Shown: positions 17,911 to 26,932, counted from the first letter of the stretch. The stretch: DNA of 64,000 bases from JAVBMJ01 sp031552535 (GCA_031552535.1 JAVBMJ010000036.1:27487-91486); one strand, 5' to 3'. Notes: generated by a model not told the origin, from the letters alone. Numbers and translations are program-made.

Positions 17911-18525
17911 ATGAAAACAACTTTCCTTAATCTCGCCTGCTGGGTTTTGTTCTCTTTTTTATTTTTACCGTCGGCCGCCGTAGCCCAGACCGACACCGCC
18001 AAAGTGGAAGAAGATTCCGTAACTGTACAAAAAGACCAGCCTAAAGAGAAGAAAAAATCCAAATTCGGGTCGTTGCTCGGCAAGGCTGTCGAGGTTTCTA
18101 CAGGTCTGAATGTAACCAACGAGCCATTTATCGTCAACCCATTGTCGGGAGACTTTGCCGTTGAATTCGTTTCGTGCCAGGGCAACCCGTCCGATGGCAG
18201 GGTGTCGTTGACATTCAAAGTCAAAAGCTACATCAACGAAACCGGCGCTACCTTCGGAGGCTCGACGTCGGGAAATGGCGAAAGCCTGGCATTCGCTGCA
18301 GACGGTAAAAATTATAAGCCTTATTCGTCGGCGGGTGAAAGTGTCGGCGTAGCCAAAGGCACGTGGGTAGAAGTGACTCTCGATGCCAAGAACTCGTTCT
18401 ACAATGTCCCTACAGAACTCAAAATGTTCGAAGTCATCAAGTTGTCGTTCAGTTTCAATGCCAAGACCCGCGGATTGCTCGAATTTCGCAATATCCCGAT
18501 AAACTGGGGTGCTGCTATACAATAG
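17911..18525 (+). CDS. Secreted protein of unknown function
   Basis: A 204-residue protein with a signal peptide (MKTTFLNLACWVLF to VAQ at about residue 26). A charged linker (VEEDSVTVQKDQPKEKKKSKFGS) follows, then a beta-rich domain with VNPLSGDFAVEFVSCQGN and GRVSLTFKVKSYINETGATFGG, ending LEFRNIPINWGAAIQ. I do not recognise a named family. It follows the membrane AraC-type regulator by 129 nt on the same strand. A TATTTTTG box at 17860-17867 could be its -7 element, but a properly spaced -33 box is lacking. Confidence 0.6.
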   Translation: MKTTFLNLACWVLFSFLFLPSAAVAQTDTAKVEEDSVTVQKDQPKEKKKSKFGSLLGKAVEVSTGLNVTNEPFIVNPLSGDFAVEFVSCQGNPSDGRVSLTFKVKSYINETGATFGGSTSGNGESLAFAADGKNYKPYSSAGESVGVAKGTWVEVTLDAKNSFYNVPTELKMFEVIKLSFSFNAKTRGLLEFRNIPINWGAAIQ

Positions 18526-18580
18526 CGACCGGTTTACGATCGGCACCATAGATCACGGGAGGCCAGCCTTCTTCCCGGGG

Positions 18581-18681
18581 AAAGTCCGTCCGAACCTAAG
18601 AGTCTGTCTAAGTTTCCTATGGAAAATAACTCTCGACTATTTTCCATATGAGATTCAGATTCTGAAGCCCGGACGGACTTT
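18581..18681. repeat. Nested palindrome containing AGTCTGTCTAA
   Basis: A perfect 12-bp outer stem (AAAGTCCGTCCG 18581-18592 with 18670-18681) encloses a perfect 11-bp inner stem (TATGGAAAATA 18618-18628 with 18638-18648). The region between includes AGTCTGTCTAA (18601-18611). It could end transcription of the upstream gene. Confidence 0.65.
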
Positions 18682-18747
18682 ATGCTATCCTGCCGTCGCC
18701 AGCATCATTTTTATAAATCCGTCCTCATTGATTATGGCAAACATATC

Positions 18748-18901
18748 TAAGAAGCTGTTTGGATTTGTTAACGAGATTATTTTTATCGTTTTGCCGGCGA
18801 TCTATCGCGGTGGGGATGAGGCGAATAGCGGCCCCTGTTTAGAAACTGTTTAAAAATGAGGTGGAAAAGAACAAGATTAATAAATTCAAAACAGTTTCTT
18901 A
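18748..18901. repeat. MITE-like palindromic repeat, family TAAGAAACTGTTT, copy 1
   Basis: Ends TAAGAAGCTGTTT (18748-18760) and AAACAGTTTCTTA (18889-18901) are inverted repeats with one mismatch. An inner core GATGAGGCGAATAGCGGC (about 18815-18832) is shared with the copy at 40713-40903. No ORF of note is inside. It occupies much of the long gap 18526-19183. Confidence 0.65.
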
Positions 18902-18978
18902 GCAGATCCGCAATACGCACCGGTATGGAATAGCATGCGGATAATTATTTATGGTGCGTTAACACTCCATGGCAGAAG

Positions 18979-18986
18979 TAGCTTTG
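18979..18986 (+). promoter_or_regulatory. Possible distal -7 box TAGCTTTG
   Basis: TAGCTTTG fits TAnnTTTG but has no TTTG at the usual upstream distance. It would give a leader of about 190 nt before the ROK-PMI fusion gene. Confidence 0.3.
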
Positions 18987-19114
18987 TAACACGGCCGCAC
19001 CATGCCGCCCAGGGCATACCGACACCTTCACTCCCTTGTTGCATCTCCAAAACACACCGGGAGAAATCAACGACCATCGACAGACGTTTTATTTCCAATT
19101 AAAAATATGAAAAA

Positions 19115-19146
19115 TTTGGAATATTCGAATTAAACATACATCTTTG
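19115..19146 (+). promoter_or_regulatory. Promoter of the ROK-PMI fusion gene, overlapping a palindrome
   Basis: TTTG (19115-19118), a 20-nt spacer and CATCTTTG (19139-19146, 7 of 8 matches to TAnnTTTG), 37 nt before the start codon. The -33 box lies inside the near-palindrome AATTTGGAATATTCGAATT (19113-19131), a candidate operator. Confidence 0.6.
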
Positions 19147-19183
19147 CATGTTCATATTTGTATAAACATATATTCGATATTTC

Positions 19184-21880
19184 ATGCCACTATTTGCAGT
19201 TGGAGTCGATATAGGCGGCAGTCATGTGAGTGCCGGCGTCATAGATATTTCCTCGGGAAATATTGTAGACGGTAGCGTTGTCACAGTCTCCGCAAACTGT
19301 CATGCACCGGCTTCGAATTTGTTGAGCGAGTGGGCTGTTGCTATAGACCAGTCGATTGAGATATCGGGCAAGGATGTGGCAGGAGTCGGATTGGCCATTC
19401 CCGGTCCGTTCGATTATGTGCATGGGATCAGTCATATACGAGGCGTAGATAAATTCGAGCGGATGTTCGGCGTCGACGTGGCGGCTTCGCTGCCTGGATT
19501 TATGGTCAGACACGATTTGCCGTTGAAATTCGTGAACGACGCCACGGCTTTCGCCCTTGGGGAATGGCACGCAGGAGCGGCACGCGGCACCGGCAGGGTG
19601 ATCTGCCTTACGCTCGGCTCGGGAGTCGGATCGTGTTTCATAGAAAACGGGCAGGTGGTAACCGACGCATCGCGCACACCCGAAAACGGATGGGTTTATT
19701 GCCTGCCGTTCGAAGGATCAACCGTCGACGAAGAGTTCTCGGCACGCTGGTTTTTACGACGTTACAGCGAAATTACGGGACGGGACGCAAACGGGGTCAG
19801 AGAGTTGGCCGAAATTGCGGAACATGATTTGGCCGTCTCCCCGATATTCGAGGAATATGGCTGCAGGCTGGCCCGACTCATAATTCAATTGTGCGAACAT
19901 TTCGATTGTTCGACAGTCGTGCTGGGCGGCAACATATCATTGGCTTATCCCCATTTCGGCAGGTCGATGCGTAGTGTCCTCAGCAGCGCCGCACACACCG
20001 TTGAGGTACGTATCTCCTCATTGAGGGATTCGGCAGCGATGGTTGGTGCGGCTTCGTTGTTTTGCAACGGGTCGATGCCTGTGGATAAGCTGAGGAAAAC
20101 CACGCAATTCGAAGCTCCAGTGATAAAATCCGAAAACAATGGCGATAGTTATGACATATATCCTGCACATGATCTTGCGCCGGGAACGATCCGTCTCGAC
20201 TACGACTCGCTGGCGGAGGCTATGGCCAGGCACAGGCACGTCGTCGTCGATGGGTATGCCGGCGTACGGTTCGACCGTTTCAAGAAAGGCTTGAATGAAG
20301 CGCTGCTCCGGCGCGGCATTTTAGCTCTATGGAGCGATGTCTCCGCCGCCTTGAAACCGGAAGATGAGATAGACCACCTGACAGAGCCTTTTCTCGGGGG
20401 CGACGATCCATTATTCGGCACCCGCGCCAACATCACGATCAGTGATTTTTTTGATACCGAGGCCTTGTCGCTTACCAGGCCCGACCCCGGGGCGGACATG
20501 AGTATCGTGATCGGAACGGGGGCGGCACTGTTCTCATGGGACGACGCACTGCTGGTATACATCGATCTTCCGAAGAACGAGCTGCAATTCCGGTCGCGGG
20601 CTGGCGGCATCGCCAATCTCGGAGCGCTGGCTCCCGATGACCCGAAAAAGATGTATAAACGGTTCTACTTTGTCGATTGGGTAGTCCTGAACCGTCATAA
20701 AAAGGGGCTCGTCGACCGGGTAGACATATTTGTCGACGACCAGCACAGCGATAACATTGCCTGGTGCCGGGGCGACGACCTGCGCGACGGGTTGGATGCG
20801 TTGGCCCGCGGGGTATTCCGCGTGCGCCCGTGGTTTGAGCCGGGAGCGTGGGGAGGACAGTGGATGAAAGAGCGTATCGCGGGGCTGAATCACGAAGCAG
20901 AAAATTACGCGTGGTCGTTCGAGCTGATAGTGCCCGAAAATGGTCTCATGTTCCAGAGTGGCGGCGTATTGTTTGAAATTTCGTTCGACATGCTGATGTA
21001 CCGGCGGGGACGCGACGTCGTGGGCCGGGAGTGTTACGCAGCCTATGGCGACGAATTCCCGATCCGCATGGACTATCTCGACAACTTCGACGGCGGCAAC
21101 CTGTCTCTGCAATGCCACCCTCACCGGGAATATATCCGGCGCAACTTCGGCGAGGTACTTACCCAGGAAGAATCGTACTACATCACCGACTGCGTCGACG
21201 GAGCGGTGGTTTACCTCGGCTTCCGCGACAATATAGTCCCCGGAGATTTCCGCCGGGCCCTCGAAAAGAGTCAGTCCTGCTCGACACCTTTGGATTTCGA
21301 ACAATATGTGCAGACCCACACCTCGCACAAGCACGATTTTTTCCTGATCCCTCCCGGGACGCTACATAGCTCGGGACGCGGCAACCTGGTTCTGGAGATC
21401 AGCACCACACCCTACATATTTACATTCAAAATGTACGACTGGCTGGCGCTCGACCTCGACGGCAAGCCCCGGCCGTTGAACATCGACCGTGGCATGGAGA
21501 ACCTTTGCTTCGACCGCAAGGGGGAACGGGTTGCGCGCGAACACATATCCCATCCATCGCTCATAGACAGTGGACCCGGATGGGAACGGTGGCATCTGTC
21601 CACTCACGCAGCCCACTCCTACGATGTGCACAGACTGCATATTGTTCCCGGGGCATCCGTCACCGAACAGACCTGCGACCGCTGCCATGTGCTGAACCTT
21701 GTATCGGGAGAGGGGTTGATGATCGAAAGCGCGTCGGGCATGGGCATGCGCCGTCTGTTGCATTATGCCGAAACCTGCGTAGTGCCAGCCGCTGCCGGGT
21801 CTTACCGCATAGTCAACCTGTCGGGCAGCGCGGCTATGGTCGTAAAAGCATTTATGAAACCTGCCACAGGCAACGGATAA
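19184..21880 (+). CDS. Fusion protein: ROK-family sugar kinase + P-loop-like middle domain + class I phosphomannose isomerase
   Basis: An 898-residue protein of three parts. Residues 1-~310 are a ROK kinase: phosphate loop VGVDIGGSHVSAGV, catalytic-base region FVNDATAFALGEWHAGA, LTLGSGVGS and VVLGGNIS. The usual ROK zinc cluster (CxCGxxGC) is absent. Residues ~335-540 start with VVVDGYAGVRFDRFKKGL, which resembles a degenerate P-loop kinase; it holds FLGGDDPLFGTRANITISDF. Residues ~545-895 are a class I mannose-6-phosphate isomerase with W-GGQWMKE, the metal-site motif LQCHPHREY (~641-649), IPPGTLHSSGRGNLVLEIS and a cupin-like tail. A hexokinase joined to PMI could turn mannose into fructose-6-phosphate in one polypeptide; this is inference. 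It has its own promoter and stands alone. Confidence 0.8.
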   Translation: MPLFAVGVDIGGSHVSAGVIDISSGNIVDGSVVTVSANCHAPASNLLSEWAVAIDQSIEISGKDVAGVGLAIPGPFDYVHGISHIRGVDKFERMFGVDVAASLPGFMVRHDLPLKFVNDATAFALGEWHAGAARGTGRVICLTLGSGVGSCFIENGQVVTDASRTPENGWVYCLPFEGSTVDEEFSARWFLRRYSEITGRDANGVRELAEIAEHDLAVSPIFEEYGCRLARLIIQLCEHFDCSTVVLGGNISLAYPHFGRSMRSVLSSAAHTVEVRISSLRDSAAMVGAASLFCNGSMPVDKLRKTTQFEAPVIKSENNGDSYDIYPAHDLAPGTIRLDYDSLAEAMARHRHVVVDGYAGVRFDRFKKGLNEALLRRGILALWSDVSAALKPEDEIDHLTEPFLGGDDPLFGTRANITISDFFDTEALSLTRPDPGADMSIVIGTGAALFSWDDALLVYIDLPKNELQFRSRAGGIANLGALAPDDPKKMYKRFYFVDWVVLNRHKKGLVDRVDIFVDDQHSDNIAWCRGDDLRDGLDALARGVFRVRPWFEPGAWGGQWMKERIAGLNHEAENYAWSFELIVPENGLMFQSGGVLFEISFDMLMYRRGRDVVGRECYAAYGDEFPIRMDYLDNFDGGNLSLQCHPHREYIRRNFGEVLTQEESYYITDCVDGAVVYLGFRDNIVPGDFRRALEKSQSCSTPLDFEQYVQTHTSHKHDFFLIPPGTLHSSGRGNLVLEISTTPYIFTFKMYDWLALDLDGKPRPLNIDRGMENLCFDRKGERVAREHISHPSLIDSGPGWERWHLSTHAAHSYDVHRLHIVPGASVTEQTCDRCHVLNLVSGEGLMIESASGMGMRRLLHYAETCVVPAAAGSYRIVNLSGSAAMVVKAFMKPATGNG

Positions 21881-22052
21881 ACATCCCGTTACACAAAAAC
21901 CGTTTAAATTTTCTCAGGAAATCAGACAACCTACGATGTTTTCGCAGGAAGGCCGTACGCATGGAACAAAAGGCACTTTTGCGCAGGTTACAGGCGTCTT
22001 GCTGCCACTGTTCATGGCCAAGTCACACCAACTTCCGCCCTGCAGGCATCTT

Positions 22053-23099
22053 CTACACGTCGGCTTTGGTCAGCGTGAAAGAGAAAGTCGAACCCACACC
22101 TAATTCGCTCCGCACCGAAATGCTCTCGGAATGGGCCTCGATAATATGCTTGACTATCGACAGACCCAAGCCAGTCCCTCCCTGTTCGCGCGAACGGCTT
22201 TTATCGGTACGGAAAAAACGCTCGAACAAACGCGACAGGTCCTCCTCGGCAATGCCCTCTCCATTGTCGGTAACCTCGACCATCACCTTGTCGAACATAT
22301 CTATAAAAGCGACAGTGGTCGTACCGCCCTCGACCCCATAACGTATTGAATTGACAATCAGATTGATAAATACCTGGCCTATGTATTTCTTATCAGCTCT
22401 CACCACCACGGCCTGCGATGCGGACTGGCTGTCGATCCGGATGCGAATATTTTTACGGCCCGCCTCCATTTCGAGCGTTTCGACAATCTCGCGGCACCAC
22501 GACACGATATCGAAATCTTCGAATTTAAGGTTCAACACTCCCGATTCGAGCTTCGATATTTCGTCGAGGTCGTTGACGATGTTGATCAGGCGGTCGATGC
22601 TCTTTTCAGCGCGTTCGAGGTATTTACGGTTTATATTCCGGTCTTCGAGGGCTCCGTCGAGCAATGTAAGTATGTATCCCTGGATATTGAAAATAGGGGT
22701 TTTTATCTCGTGCGATACGTTGCCGATAAACTCCTTGCGGTATTTTTCATTATCCTTGAGACGTTTTATCTCGTCACGGTTCTTTTCGACACGGCCCACC
22801 AACTCGCGGCCCATCTTCTCTTCATGGCTGCGCCCGTGGGCGAACTCGCGCTCAAGGTCGCTTGTGCGGATATTTTTCGAAAGCACGATCTGATATACCG
22901 GTTTAAGACGGTATATCACATATTTACGTATGATGAATTGCGATACGGCCAGCACCAAACCCGACAATGCCAACACCACGGCACAGGCCCAATACCACTT
23001 CACGCCCAGCAACAACATACACACTGCCGACATAACCAGCACCGCAAGTGTGATCCACAACGAAGCGGCGTAGATGCTTTTGACCTTGAACTTTTTCAA
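22053..23099 (-). CDS. Membrane sensor histidine kinase (PhoR-like), orphan
   Basis: A 348-residue kinase that appears to start at TTG (23099), as no ATG lies between the upstream stop and the first membrane helix. Two adjacent membrane segments (about 10-55) with almost no loop between them mean there is no periplasmic sensor. The HisKA motif FIGNVSHEIKTPIFNIQGY carries the phospho-histidine; then VFINLIVNSIRYG (N-box), DNGEGIAEEDLSRLFERFFRTDKSRSREQGGTGLGLSIVKHIIEAH. No response regulator is adjacent; riboflavin synthase lies 85 nt upstream on the same strand. It converges with the ROK-PMI gene across 172 nt in which I see no terminator or other feature. Confidence 0.85.
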   Translation of the reverse strand: MKKFKVKSIYAASLWITLAVLVMSAVCMLLLGVKWYWACAVVLALSGLVLAVSQFIIRKYVIYRLKPVYQIVLSKNIRTSDLEREFAHGRSHEEKMGRELVGRVEKNRDEIKRLKDNEKYRKEFIGNVSHEIKTPIFNIQGYILTLLDGALEDRNINRKYLERAEKSIDRLINIVNDLDEISKLESGVLNLKFEDFDIVSWCREIVETLEMEAGRKNIRIRIDSQSASQAVVVRADKKYIGQVFINLIVNSIRYGVEGGTTTVAFIDMFDKVMVEVTDNGEGIAEEDLSRLFERFFRTDKSRSREQGGTGLGLSIVKHIIEAHSESISVRSELGVGSTFSFTLTKADV

Positions 23100-23184
23100 A
23101 ACCTTTATGTTTTATATCGGTTTAAGACCACAGTTCCCGTCATATCCGGAGTATACCCGGTAAAATCCCGACTGCGGGGTACCC

Positions 23185-23781
23185 TTACGCCTTGATATAG
23201 TTCTTCATCAGCCGAGCTATGTATTTGCCCACGATGTCGAATTCAATATTTACCGTATCGCCGGGACGTATCCGGCAAAAATTGGTATGTTCGTAGGTAT
23301 ATGGAATGATAGCCACTTTAAACGAACCCTCCTGCGAGTCGACCACCGTCAGGCTCACCCCGTTGACAGCCACAGAGCCTTTCTCGACCGTGGTATTGTC
23401 GCCGGCCGGAATATAGTTGAACGCGAAATACCAACTGCCGTCGGCCTCCGTCACGCTTTGGCAAAGCGCCGTCTGGTCGACATGGCCCTGCACTATGTGC
23501 CCGTCGAGTAACGCATCGGGACGCATGCTGCGTTCCACATTCACCAGGTCACCCTCGCGAAGCTCCCCGAGATTCGATTTCAACAATGTCTCCTTTATGG
23601 CCGTCACCCTATACAACCCGTCGCAAATATCGACCACCGTCAGGCAAACCCCGTTATGGGCTACGCTCTGGTCTATCTTCAACTCATCCACAAACGGACA
23701 ACGCAACGTGAAATGCCGGTTCTGTTGATCCTCTTCTATCTTCTCCACCCTGGCCATCGCCTCTACAATTCCTGAAAACAT
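23185..23781 (-). CDS. ribE: Riboflavin synthase, alpha subunit
   Basis: A 198-residue protein with the conserved start MFSGIVEAMARVE and two lumazine-binding repeats, each with the SVAHNGVCLTVVD / SVAVNGVSLTVVD signature and a HIVQGHVD segment between them. It makes riboflavin by dismutation of two 6,7-dimethyl-8-ribityllumazine molecules. Length is normal. No FMN riboswitch is seen in the 96-nt gap upstream, and no other rib genes are close. FMN is needed by the flavodiiron protein encoded upstream, but a link is only suggestive. Confidence 0.95.
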   Translation of the reverse strand: MFSGIVEAMARVEKIEEDQQNRHFTLRCPFVDELKIDQSVAHNGVCLTVVDICDGLYRVTAIKETLLKSNLGELREGDLVNVERSMRPDALLDGHIVQGHVDQTALCQSVTEADGSWYFAFNYIPAGDNTTVEKGSVAVNGVSLTVVDSQEGSFKVAIIPYTYEHTNFCRIRPGDTVNIEFDIVGKYIARLMKNYIKA

Positions 23782-23877
23782 AATCGTGTAATTTTACAAA
23801 TTGAAAAACTTCTCCATTAAACAAGCCATCGCCCACAGCCAGACCGCACCACATATCGTGCGATCCCGGGAAACCGT

Positions 23878-24252
23878 CTACAGCAGTTTACCAATAAATT
23901 TCGCCGCGTCGACGATCATCCTCACATGGAGCCCACCTCCCACCGGCCCGTGCTCGTCACAGGCCGCCAGTTCGTAGGTTAGCCTGCGGCCTTCGACCGA
24001 TACCAGCCGCGCTGTAGCGGTGATCTTAGCACCCCTCTTAGAAGCCCGCGTATGCGAAACACTCACCTCGCACCCCACCGTAGTCGATCCTTCGGGCAAC
24101 GAACCGGCCACGGCCAGCATCGCAGCATTCTCCATCAGGGCAACCATCGCAGGAGTGGCAAATACATCCAGATCGCCCGAACCCATCTGCCGGGCCGTAT
24201 TGCCTTCTCCGGCTACCACGCACGAAGCATGTTCCAATCCAACCTCCAGCAT
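23878..24252 (-). CDS. Hotdog-fold thioesterase (fluoroacetyl-CoA thioesterase FlK-like)
   Basis: The start at 24252 (MLEVGLEHASCVVAGEGNTA) gives 124 residues and lies 4 nt after the flavodiiron gene stop, so translational coupling is likely. The frame is open further upstream, inside that gene, but the longer form is unlikely. Segments VFATPAMVALMENAAMLAV and TTVGCEVSVSHTRASKRGAKITATARLV match the FlK-like branch of thioesterases, which carry a Thr-Glu-His type active site (T in ATPAMV, E in MENAA, H in VSHTRA). It would hydrolyse an acyl-CoA. Its role at the end of a hydrogenase operon is unexplained. Confidence 0.8.
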   Translation of the reverse strand: MLEVGLEHASCVVAGEGNTARQMGSGDLDVFATPAMVALMENAAMLAVAGSLPEGSTTVGCEVSVSHTRASKRGAKITATARLVSVEGRRLTYELAACDEHGPVGGGLHVRMIVDAAKFIGKLL

Positions 24253-24256
24253 ACCC

Positions 24257-25453
24257 CTAACGCGATAAGATGGCTTCAGACATCGCCTTGCCCAACTCCC
24301 CGCAACTATCAAGCTTGTCGGCCGTCACGCGACCCTGTATCTCTGCCGCCGGATCAATCAGTTCCCATCCCGAATCTTTGGCAAATTCGAGCAGAGAGCG
24401 AACCCCGCCACCGTTCCAACTGTAAGAACCAAAGACGCCAAGCACCTTATTTTTGACGTTGTAGTGCGACAACTCGCGGCACAGGGTCTCCATCGCCGGG
24501 AACATATTGCCATTGTAGGCGCAGCTGCCCAAAACCACACCGCGATACTTCCATATATCATTGATAAGGTACGAAATGTGGGTCTTCGACACATCATGGA
24601 CTTTGACCTCCCGCACACCTCCCTCGGCAATGCTCTGGGCTATGTGGTCGGCCATACGCGCCGTGTTGCCGTACATCGACCCGTAAACCACCACTACTCC
24701 GTCGTCACCCTCCTGGCGGCTCCACTTGTCGTAAAGCCCCACTACACGCGCAACATTCTCACGCCATACCGGACCATGCAGGGAACATATCGTCTTTACC
24801 GGCACCCCGGCAAGTTTCGCCAACGCCTTCTGCACCATGTTACTGTACTTGCCCACTATATTAGAGTAGTAGCGTCGCATCTCCTCTTCGTAGAACGCAA
24901 AATTAAGGCCCGTGTCGATCACTCCGCTATCGATGGTGCCGAACGTACCGAACGCATCGCCCGAAAACAACACCTGCTCAGTAAGGTCGTAAGTCATCAT
25001 AGTCTCCGGCCAGTGGACCCACGGTGTGTAGACGAATCTCAACTTGTGATGCCCCAGGTTAAGTTCTTCGCCGTCGGCAACTTCCTGAAGATTATTGCAG
25101 GCTCCCTCGAAGTAACTCCGCAGAACACCGAAAGTCTTGGCATTGCCGATAATCCTCACATCCGGGTAGCGCCTCACCACACACTCTATCTCGCCTGCAT
25201 GATCGAGCTCCATGTGATTTATAATAAGATAATCGAGCGAACGTCCGTCGAGCAGGCGCTCTACGCGTTCCACAAATGCGCTGTCGCTGCCCATTTCGAG
25301 CGTGTCGATCATCGCCGTCTTCTCATCGGCGATCAGGTATGAATTATACGAAACTCCATCGGGCAATGGCCACAGGTTCTCGAACAAATGCTTGCGGCGG
25401 TCGTTGACACCCAGCCAGTGTATCTTTTCGCTGATATTTACGCTTCTGAACAT
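24257..25453 (-). CDS. Flavodiiron protein (A-type flavoprotein, O2/NO reductase)
   Basis: The start at 25453 (MFRSVNISEKIHWLG) gives 398 residues, the usual class A length. The N-terminal metallo-beta-lactamase-like domain has the diiron motif HMELDHAGE, further ligands in TPWVHWPETM and FSGDAFG, and a C-terminal histidine in SLHGPVWRE. The flavodoxin domain begins VVVVYGSMYGNTARMADHIAQSIAEGG. There is no rubredoxin extension. Such enzymes reduce O2 to water or NO to N2O in the cytoplasm. Here it sits 50 nt downstream of an oxygen-sensitive [FeFe] hydrogenase gene, consistent with protecting it or with H2-linked oxygen removal. Confidence 0.93.
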   Translation of the reverse strand: MFRSVNISEKIHWLGVNDRRKHLFENLWPLPDGVSYNSYLIADEKTAMIDTLEMGSDSAFVERVERLLDGRSLDYLIINHMELDHAGEIECVVRRYPDVRIIGNAKTFGVLRSYFEGACNNLQEVADGEELNLGHHKLRFVYTPWVHWPETMMTYDLTEQVLFSGDAFGTFGTIDSGVIDTGLNFAFYEEEMRRYYSNIVGKYSNMVQKALAKLAGVPVKTICSLHGPVWRENVARVVGLYDKWSRQEGDDGVVVVYGSMYGNTARMADHIAQSIAEGGVREVKVHDVSKTHISYLINDIWKYRGVVLGSCAYNGNMFPAMETLCRELSHYNVKNKVLGVFGSYSWNGGGVRSLLEFAKDSGWELIDPAAEIQGRVTADKLDSCGELGKAMSEAILSR

Positions 25454-25503
25454 ATTATATTCTTTTGAGTTTGCCCAACCCGGCACTGGGGGGGCATATT
25501 TTA

Positions 25504-26928
25504 TTAATATTTAGTATTGACCACTTCGTTTATCTGCCGCGCCGCTATTTTCGGGTTGGCCACAACGTTGCCTCCGCCGACGCATCCCCCCTCGCAGGCC
25601 ATCACCTCGACCATATTGCCGGGGCACGATTTGGCAAATCCTCGCAGTTCCTTGATACTTTCGCGCGTGATGCCGTTGACCAGAACCGGGCGTATCTCAT
25701 AGCTGCCGCCGATCTTGTCACGTACCGCACCCATTACTCCGGACGATATGGGATAACCCCTGCTCGTCGAATTGATCTTCGGGTCGACCGCCGCCTCTCC
25801 GCTTTTACCCACGTCGATACCCTTGGCTATGAACATCGCCCCGGCCTCCTCGAAACTGAGCATCAGGTCGGCATTAGGATCGACGAAAGCCTCGTGCCGC
25901 TTGGCAAGACATGGCCCCACGAACACCAGCACGGCGTCGGGAAACCTGTGACGGGCTATTTTAGCCGTGTAGTGCATCGGGGTACCTGTGTCCGACACAA
26001 ACGGTTTTATCTCCGGCAAATGCTTGTCGACGGTGGCTATATACGACGGGCAGCACGACGTGGTCATAAACGCCTGTCCCTCCCCCATCTTGTGCATGAA
26101 CTCACGGGCTTCGCTGGCCGTAGTCACATCGGCCCCGCGCGCCACCTCGATCACCTCGTCGAATCCCAACTCCCGGAATGCCCCGAGGATACGGCTCAGC
26201 GGCGCTTTGAATTGCCCCGCTATGGCCGGAGCCACCATCGCCACCGTTTTCCGGCCCTCGCGCCACGCCCTGAACACATCCATGATGTGTGACTTCTCCA
26301 TCACCGCCCCAAACGGGCACGACGAAATGCAACGGCCGCAGTAGATACATTTCGCGTAGTCGATCTGCTCCGTCCCGTCGGCGCGTTTCGTGATCGCTCC
26401 CACAGGGCACGACTCCTCACACGGCACAGGGATATAGATGATGGCATGGAACGGGCAACTCTTCATACACAAGCCACAGTTGACACATTTCTGATGGTCG
26501 ATATGGGCCTGTCCTCCTTCGAAACGTATAGCGTCCTTGTTGCAGTTCGAAGCGCACGGACGTGCCATACAACCGCGGCACATATTGGTGACCACGTAAT
26601 TAACTCTAACACAGGCGCTGCAAACCTCATCGACCACAGTAAGGGGTTCCTCGGGTATTTCGGTCCGCTCCCACGCCCGTTTCACATACTCGCTCAACGG
26701 GGTGAGTTCGTCCTCCTCGTCACGGATGTTGAATCCCAGCAACGCCATCAATTTATAGCGCAGCATAGCCCGGTCCTTATAGAGGCAACAACGCGATGCC
26801 TCAGCCCCCTTGGGCCGGAGTTCCAGCGGCATGCGGTCGATCTTCAATTCGAGTTCGCCGTTGTTATAAAGCTTTGCAATGTGCGTCAACAACTCGCGCC
26901 GCATCAGTACAGCCTGATTTACAGCCAT
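25504..26928 (-). CDS. [FeFe] hydrogenase, group-B-like, with N-terminal [4Fe-4S] clusters
   Basis: A 474-residue catalytic hydrogenase. The N-terminal half has several cysteine groups (C103/C106, C117/C120/C125/C129, CVNCGLCMKSCP at 148-159, CIYCGRCISSCP at 194-205) for iron-sulfur clusters. All three H-cluster motifs are intact: L1 TSCCPSY (290-296), with both the proton-donor and the ligand cysteine, L2 GPCLAKRHEA (338-347) and L3 EVMACEGGCVGGG (441-453). The motif variants fit the monomeric group B type found in anaerobic gut Bacteroidota. It should reduce protons with electrons from ferredoxin, supplied for example by KorAB. The thioredoxin-like [2Fe-2S] gene precedes it by 4 nt. No hydEFG maturation genes are in the window. 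Confidence 0.93.
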   Translation of the reverse strand: MAVNQAVLMRRELLTHIAKLYNNGELELKIDRMPLELRPKGAEASRCCLYKDRAMLRYKLMALLGFNIRDEEDELTPLSEYVKRAWERTEIPEEPLTVVDEVCSACVRVNYVVTNMCRGCMARPCASNCNKDAIRFEGGQAHIDHQKCVNCGLCMKSCPFHAIIYIPVPCEESCPVGAITKRADGTEQIDYAKCIYCGRCISSCPFGAVMEKSHIMDVFRAWREGRKTVAMVAPAIAGQFKAPLSRILGAFRELGFDEVIEVARGADVTTASEAREFMHKMGEGQAFMTTSCCPSYIATVDKHLPEIKPFVSDTGTPMHYTAKIARHRFPDAVLVFVGPCLAKRHEAFVDPNADLMLSFEEAGAMFIAKGIDVGKSGEAAVDPKINSTSRGYPISSGVMGAVRDKIGGSYEIRPVLVNGITRESIKELRGFAKSCPGNMVEVMACEGGCVGGGNVVANPKIAARQINEVVNTKY

Positions 26929-26932
26929 CGTC

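Noticed and set aside
18509..18853. 114-codon plus-strand frame in the gap after the secreted protein
   Set aside because: It spans palindromic repeats and has no protein-like composition, so it is not called as a gene.
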